A DNA stretch of 64,000 bases from contig LR746267.1 of assembly GCA_902729315.2 (NCBI GenBank), positions 9,242,924 through 9,306,923 on the forward strand, in the 5' to 3' direction. Shown in pieces: positions 58,901 through 64,000 of the stretch; the stretch's first letter is position 1, and every line of letters starts with the position of its first letter. The position numbers and the translations under genes are program-made. This DNA is from Spirodela intermedia (Eukaryota; Streptophyta; Magnoliopsida; Alismatales; Araceae). The notes beneath the pieces were generated by a model, which was given only the letters and a program-made list of their open reading frames with translations, was not told the DNA's origin and did not search any database.

Positions 58901-59932
58901 ATGGCCGGAGCTGGGCCGATCGCTGTCGGCGGCCTCGCCGCCACAGCCGCGGAGTTGTCCCCCTACCGCTGCCTCTGCAGCGCCGTGGACGCCCACGCCC
59001 ACCAAGCTTCCAGTTTTCACCTGAGAAGCGGCCTCCGGCATCTGGGTCAGGTAAGAAGGGTCCGGTCGACCCGTCTCTCCCCCGCCCCCGAGCAACTGAG
59101 CAGCGCCTTCGCCGGCGACTGGCCGGCGGCGGGAGGGCGCCTCGCGCGGCCCAGCAAGCCCAGGAGGCGGCAGAGCCTCCTCGTCGTCGCCGCCGAGCTC
59201 GGCGGCCAGTACGAGGAGGGCTTTGAAGACGTCCACCTGGTCAGTCTCATCGGAATCTCGGAATCTCGGAATCTCTCTCTCTCTCTCTCTCTCTCTCCTG
59301 ATATCTATGAGCTCCTTGCAGCAACTCATCAATTACTTCACGTACAAGGCGGTGAGGACCGTTCTTCACCAGCTCTACGAGATGAACCCCCCCAAGTACA
59401 TGTGGTTCTACAAGTAAGTCTCTGTCAAAACCCTCACCACCAGCACCACAAACCGGCTCTCTTCTCCTCTCCTTCTGGCCCTCATCCACGCCGCCTTCCC
59501 TTTCTCCTCCGCAGCTTCGTCGCCACCAACAAGCCCGACGACGGCAAGAGGTTCCTCCGCCTCCTCGGCAAGGTAGCAGCCCTCCCCCACCTACTCTATC
59601 CCCACATAACCACCCATCTAGGTCTGTCGATTCTCATCTTCTTCCTCCGCAGGAAAAGCAAGATCTTGCGGAAAGGGTCATGATTACCCGCCTCCACTTG
59701 TACGGCAAATGGATCAAGGTGATCTTCCATCCTCAGAAATACCCTTCTTTTTTCTAGTTCACAAGCGCACCTTGAATATCTCCTTTTGATTGTCGCTGTT
59801 CTTCATCAGAAATGCGATCACGCGAGGATGTATCAGCGGATATCCGACGAGAATCTCGAGCTGATGCGGGAACGGCTCATCGAAACGGTGATCTGGCCGT
59901 CCGATGACACCAACTCGGAGAGAGTCGGATGA
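58901..59932 (+). CDS. RBCX: RbcX, Rubisco assembly chaperone, chloroplastic
   Basis: RbcX binds the C-terminus of newly folded Rubisco large subunit and promotes assembly of the octameric core. Five in-phase exons encode 225 residues: 58901-59239, 59322-59413, 59515-59572, 59653-59718 and 59810-59932. Residues 1 to about 100 form a plastid transit peptide and linker. The helical RbcX core follows: QLINYFTYKAVRTVLHQLYE, MNPPKYMWFYNFV, DGKRFLRLLGKEKQDLAERV, MITRLHLYGKWIKKCDH, ISDENLELMRERLIETVIWP. This pattern matches the land-plant RbcX2-type. ATG 58901 is the first in frame; the frame runs back only to a TTG. The gene converges with RPS2. Confidence 0.93.
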
Positions 59933-60349
59933 CGATGGGAGCCTGGCCTCGCCCCTCCTCCCAATGTACAATATCGTGGATGCATATTTCTCCCTTCTCT
60001 TTTTTGTCAAATTTATTAGCTCAAAGAACGAAATAAAACGGTCGAATTATTCATGTTCTCGTTCGGCCTGCACGAATGTTCTCCTCTTCCTTGGGGAGGG
60101 AGGGGAGGCTGCGGCCATCTCCGGCGATCATTGAGGTGGCGCCGCCGTAAGAAGATTGCTTTCATAGCAGTATTAAGAGAGAGAGAGAGAGAGAGAGAGA
60201 TTCACGGGAAATGAAATCATCTTTTTAACCAGAAAGAAGCAGATTAGTGTAGCCATCTATTGAAGGAGAACACCGGGGGACTGTTCTTTCCTCCTCTGCG
60301 CGCTGAGAGCGGCAGAAGAGCTACATGGAAAACAGCTTAAAGCAGCGAC
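59933..60349. other. Convergent 3' region RbcX/RPS2
   Basis: Holds both 3' UTRs and a GA tract near 60174-60200. No gene is present. Confidence 0.6.
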
Positions 60350-62785
60350 TCAAGATTCGCTCCTCTCCACGTCCTCGGCGATGAGCGCCTTGCCGACGGG
60401 CTTCGCCAGAAGATCGGTGAACTCCTGGAAGGGGGCCTTGGAGAAGCGGGTCTCCTTCCAGAGGTCGGGGGTGAGGAAGCCGTACGTCTTCATGAGGCAG
60501 TCAAACGTGGCCTGCAGAAGGTCAATGCAGTTAGAGAACTCTGGAAGATATGCGGGCGTCGATTGTTATGAAAATCAATGGGCAAGTAGGAAATAATCCT
60601 AAAAAACTCCCACAAAGATTATCAAGTGACATGGAAATAAAATCGTCAAAAACCAATTCCACTTGTCTACAGCTTTTGAAAGAGATTTGAAAAGAAAAAA
60701 AACAGAAAGTGACATGTTCCGTGAAATCAGCCAATCGAATGTCTAAAAAGGCCCAACACCCCTCCAGATGAGGAGATTAATATTTAGTGAGATTGACTGT
60801 CTGATACTCCAACCAGATAGTAAAACGGGAGATAGCAGCAGTGAGGAAAGTGCAGCTAGAACAGCTGGAGCCTTCCAAGGAAAATAAAAGGAAGAAAGAA
60901 TCACAGCTGATTTCATAATTTTGATCTGCACCCTATCCAAATATCGACGAAAAAGTAGATGTTGCTCAATGGTAGTTATTTCCAAACAGTTTCTATATGT
61001 AAAGTGGTTTCCCTTTCTTCGAGCTGTTTATCCACACAAGAAGTACACAGAGAGAGAAAAACAAGTCACCCAGCAAACCAGAAAGAGTAAAAGTAATAAA
61101 TTTGGTCCATTAAGGTTCGTGATCCCCAAGTTGAAACTTGATCAGCTACAATAAATAACCAATGCCCCTGCGATGGATTATGTTACAACACAAAAGATGA
61201 TCCGATAAAAAAAACAACTAGCAATCTTGGTAAAAATATTGTAACAGCAAAAGTGTATGATGGCAGGAATCGTCCCCGCCGAACAAAATAAGCTTACACA
61301 ACAAAACTAAATTTTTACGTTTCTCATGTTCATTTTTTAATAATTAAATTTCAATTCAGCTTTTTGCACTCTTTATGAAGCAAAAAAAAAGTAAATGAAG
61401 CCGAAAGTAGTAGTAACGTTAACAGTCTGAACTTTTTGCCCTATTTTCTTGATAAATTTTGTTCAGCATCAAGCAATAAACTGATGAATATTTCCATTTT
61501 ATATCACAAATTGGTTGGAAATCTAGTCTTAGTACTGCAGTATACTGACACTGGTTTTTAGAAGAAATATTGTAGTTCTTTGCCCTAGTAATGTCAAGTG
61601 ATAAGACTTTGGAGACATTTAAACTTTTAATGAAGGGCGGAGCCAATTGAACATTTAGAGCAATAAGTAACGTTAAAAAATGAAACAAAAGCATCGTATG
61701 ACAACATTAGAATGGAGGCGGCAACCGTTCTTCCTTCTAAAAAGAAAAGGACACAATCAACTAGATCTTAAACAATTAATCACACTGGATGATAACATTC
61801 TATAGCAGAGTCCTACGTGTGCAAAGATTTTCACGAGATCCTACATAACAAATCAACGCTAAAATATGTAATCATCCAACCAGCATGCAAATCTTCTATT
61901 ACTGATGCCATGGGCACTATAGACTTACTGATGAAGAACGCGACAAATGATGGAGCTTAGCATTTGACAAATTGAAGTCGCAAAAGAAAAGGAAGGGTAA
62001 AATTAAAGATAAGAAACATGAATCGGAATATGAAAAACATGTATGAGAAATTCAATCAATCGAACAGAAAGACAATCGCGAAAGAATGATGAAAAAGCAT
62101 CAAGTCCAAACGTTCAAGCGACCTTGACGAAGTTGCCGAGGGTCTTGGTGGACCCACGGGACGATGTGAAGACGTCCTCGATCCCGGCGAACTGGAGGAC
62201 CTTCTTGGGGACACGAGCAGCCACAATTCCAGCCCCACGGGGAGCGGGAACCATCCTTACAGTGACGGAACCGCACTTTCCGGTGACCTTGCACGGCACT
62301 GTGTGTGGCTTACCGATCTTGTTTCCCCAGTATCCCCTCCTCACAGGGACCACCGAGAGCTTAGCGAGAATGATGGCACCTCGGATGGCCGTGGCCACCT
62401 CCTTAGAGCATTTCACCCCGAGACCGACATGGCCGTTGTTGTCGCCGACGACAACGAAGGCCTTGAACCGGGTGCGCTGCCCGGCGCGCGTCTGCTTCTG
62501 CACAGGCATGATCTTCATGACCTCATCCTTGAGCTGCGGCCCGAGCATAGTCTCCACAATCTGGTGCTCCTTCACGGGGAGAGAGTGGAGGTAGATCTGC
62601 TCCAGGCTCCGGATCTTACCATCCTTGACGAGGCGACCGAGCTTGGTGACAGGCACCCACTTCTCTTCCTCATCGCGGTTGCGCCCACCACGCCTCCCTC
62701 CCCGGCGATCACCACGCCCACGGTCACCGCGTCCACGGCCAAACCCACGGCCAAACCCTCCTCGCTCTCCCCCCCGCTCCGCCAT
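60350..62785 (-). CDS. RPS2: 40S ribosomal protein S2 (uS5), cytosolic
   Basis: Two exons (62123-62785, 60350-60511) encode 274 residues; the intron is about 1.6 kb. The N-terminus is an RGG-rich tail ([15 protein letters not shown]) typical of eukaryotic uS5, where it is an arginine-methylation target. The S5 domain follows: [51 protein letters not shown] and [11 protein letters not shown]. Then comes [19 protein letters not shown] and a C-terminal domain with TLGNFVK and [13 protein letters not shown]. It sits at the mRNA entry and decoding side of the 40S subunit and contributes to accuracy. Length and motifs fit a complete protein. Upstream are a TATA-like box and a telo-box. Confidence 0.97.
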
Positions 62786-62865
62786 GGTCGGTCTGGTAAG
62801 ATCGACTGTCTGGATTCAACGCGGGCGACGACGACGGCGCTCGAGCAGAGGGAGATCAAGGGGCG

Positions 62866-62889
62866 AATATATACGCGCGGCTAGGGTTT
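62866..62889 (-). promoter_or_regulatory. RPS2 core promoter: TATA-like box and telo-box
   Basis: On the minus strand a telo-box (AAACCCTAG, 62881-62889) lies just upstream of a TATATA motif (62868-62873), about 85 bases before the ATG. Telo-boxes are frequent in plant ribosomal-protein promoters. The role here is inferred from that precedent. Confidence 0.6.
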
Positions 62890-63532
62890 TGATGCAACTC
62901 TCACTCCTCACCCCGCGACACGTGCTCTTATCCGCCTTTTTTAATTTCATAAAAAAAACATTTTATTTATGCCTGCTTTAAATCCTAGTAATTATAAATA
63001 AATAAATAAATCAGGCATTTGGGAGAGCATCTGCTTTAAATAAATTCTCCCCTCCTAAAAAATAAATTTCGCCCAGAAATTTCCCATTTTCTCTCAGACA
63101 CAAAAATAAAATCCAGAAGATATTAACTATAAAATAAAATCGACAAACTGGGAAGAGAAGGCATCTGGGGAGTTAGATAATCAGATTTATTTTCTGCAAG
63201 CTAATCGCAATGATGCCAATACATTACACGGATGCAACCTTACACACAGCACCTCTCCCCTGATGGTCGCATCCAATCTCCCCCTCCATCTCGCTGCGGA
63301 GACGACAAGAAGACCGCTCACTCTCTGCCAGGTCTGCCCCACAAAACTTTACCCATCTTGGAAAGGGGGAAGGGGGGGGGGTACAAAAATGGAAAGGTAA
63401 TCTCTCAGACCAGGGTGGGGGCCGGAGATCTTGGAACCCCGGAGGCATGGCTGCGTGATTTTTCACCTGGGAATCCAGTGTATGCGTTGACTCCGGCCTG
63501 GAGCTTCTGAGGCATTGCATTCGACGGCGGGG
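62890..63532. other. RPS2 upstream spacer and 3' UTR of the next gene
   Basis: AT-rich to about 63190, with ATAAATA repeats near 62994-63010, then presumed 3' UTR of the gene at the right edge. A G run lies near 63371-63381. No gene is seen. Confidence 0.5.
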
Positions 63533-64000
63533 TCACAACCGCGTTCTTTTGTGCTTCTGAGAGATAAATCGGATGCCGTGCTTCCCCAGCTCCAGTGTCT
63601 TCGTCCCTCCGTCATCCAGGCGGACCAGTAACGATGAGGTTCCTTCGATCACGTCTGATACCACTCCCTTGTGCCTGCAGCAGAGCAAGAGGGGAGAGAG
63701 AGAGTTTAGAAGATTGGGCGATTGGGCGATTGGGCGATTGCTTCTGCTTGTCTTGAAGAAGAAGGAGAAAAAGATGAAGTACTGCAATGAAGTAAACAGC
63801 CTCGATAGAGCATATGGAAAAAAAAAAAAGGGACTCACCAGGAACCGCCGGATTGTTGGACTTCGACTCTCTTCCCTATTGCCCCCTTGCCCAGCTTCTG
63901 CAGTATCCAGTTTGCATCCATAACCTCCTCCGACATATTCTCTTGAACGGAATCCTTGCTTGGCTCATCTTCCTGAGAACCCGACTTTTCCATCAGAGGA
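63533..64000 (-). CDS. C-terminal exons of an unidentified plant protein (partial)
   Basis: Two exons are visible: 63839-64000, continuing past the window, and 63533-63674. They join in phase across Trp (SGGSW/HKGVV). The upstream part is acidic and polar (GSQEDEPSKDSVQE), then a compact globular block follows (WILQKLGKGAIGKRVEVQQS, GVVSDVIEGTSSLLVRLDDG, TKTLELGKHGIRFISQKHK). A basic end, KRTRL, closes the protein. The alternating beta-strand pattern with a V-x-L-D-D-G turn suggests a small Tudor- or SH3-like barrel, possibly nuclear. I do not recognise the family with certainty, and the bulk of the protein lies outside the window. Confidence 0.75.

Noticed and set aside
59050-59060. Splice donor GTAAGA in RbcX exon 1
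   Set aside because: The frame stays open through it, and the sequence after it (EQLSSAFAG, GGQYEEGFEDV) fits the family, so it was treated as exonic.
58127-59332. 401-codon minus-strand open frame over the RbcX promoter and exon 1
   Set aside because: Low-complexity Arg, Ser and Pro composition, no family resemblance, and antisense to well-supported RbcX exons.

Overview
This is nuclear DNA from a flowering plant. Nearly every gene has many GT-AG introns, and the gene set is plant-specific: CDPK, phytocyanin, TypA/SVR3, ferredoxin-sulfite reductase, remorin, S-domain receptor, cellulose synthase and RbcX. Several coding exons are very GC-rich, purine (GA)n tracts sit in leaders, and the cellulose synthase resembles the grass CESA3 clade. 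A monocot is plausible, but the sequence alone does not prove it. No tRNA, rRNA or CRISPR array was seen. Exon coordinates were deduced by eye from splice signals, reading phase and family similarity.

Layout. 1-1843 (-): a group III CDPK cut by the window edge. 3135-4931 (-): a small plastid-type membrane protein. 5487-6138 (+): an early-nodulin-like phytocyanin. 6814-13313 (+): a 14-exon TypA/BipA GTPase (SVR3). 13846-17694 (+): a large plant protein I do not recognise. 18182-22603 (-): sulfite reductase. 23050-39575: a transposon island. 41574-43689 (-): guanylate kinase with a Kelch-like N-terminus. 46105-46907 (-): remorin. 48025-50304 (+): an SD3-1-type lectin receptor pseudokinase. 52298-57822 (+): cellulose synthase (CESA3 clade). 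58901-59932 (+): RbcX. 60350-62785 (-): ribosomal protein uS5/RPS2. 63533-64000 (-): the last two exons of another gene.

The island is flanked by an inverted duplication of a PTC7-type PP2C locus, and both copies are broken. Between the copies lie two decayed Ty1/copia elements. One has recognisable LTRs and a 5-bp target-site duplication (CAATG). A third copia-derived insertion, with an unusual 59-bp hairpin-like LTR and a head-to-head duplicated gag, interrupts the second PP2C copy.

The most interesting signal is in the cellulose synthase. Its catalytic exons are all intact and in phase, but the exon that should encode the N-terminal RING zinc finger is eroded: about one of eight zinc cysteines remains, and the exon is frameshifted. 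A donor inside the relic exon would restore an in-frame 1042-residue RING-less CesA. Guanylate kinase, remorin, SD3-1 and the CDPK also match a conserved neighbourhood that I recall from Arabidopsis chromosome 2.
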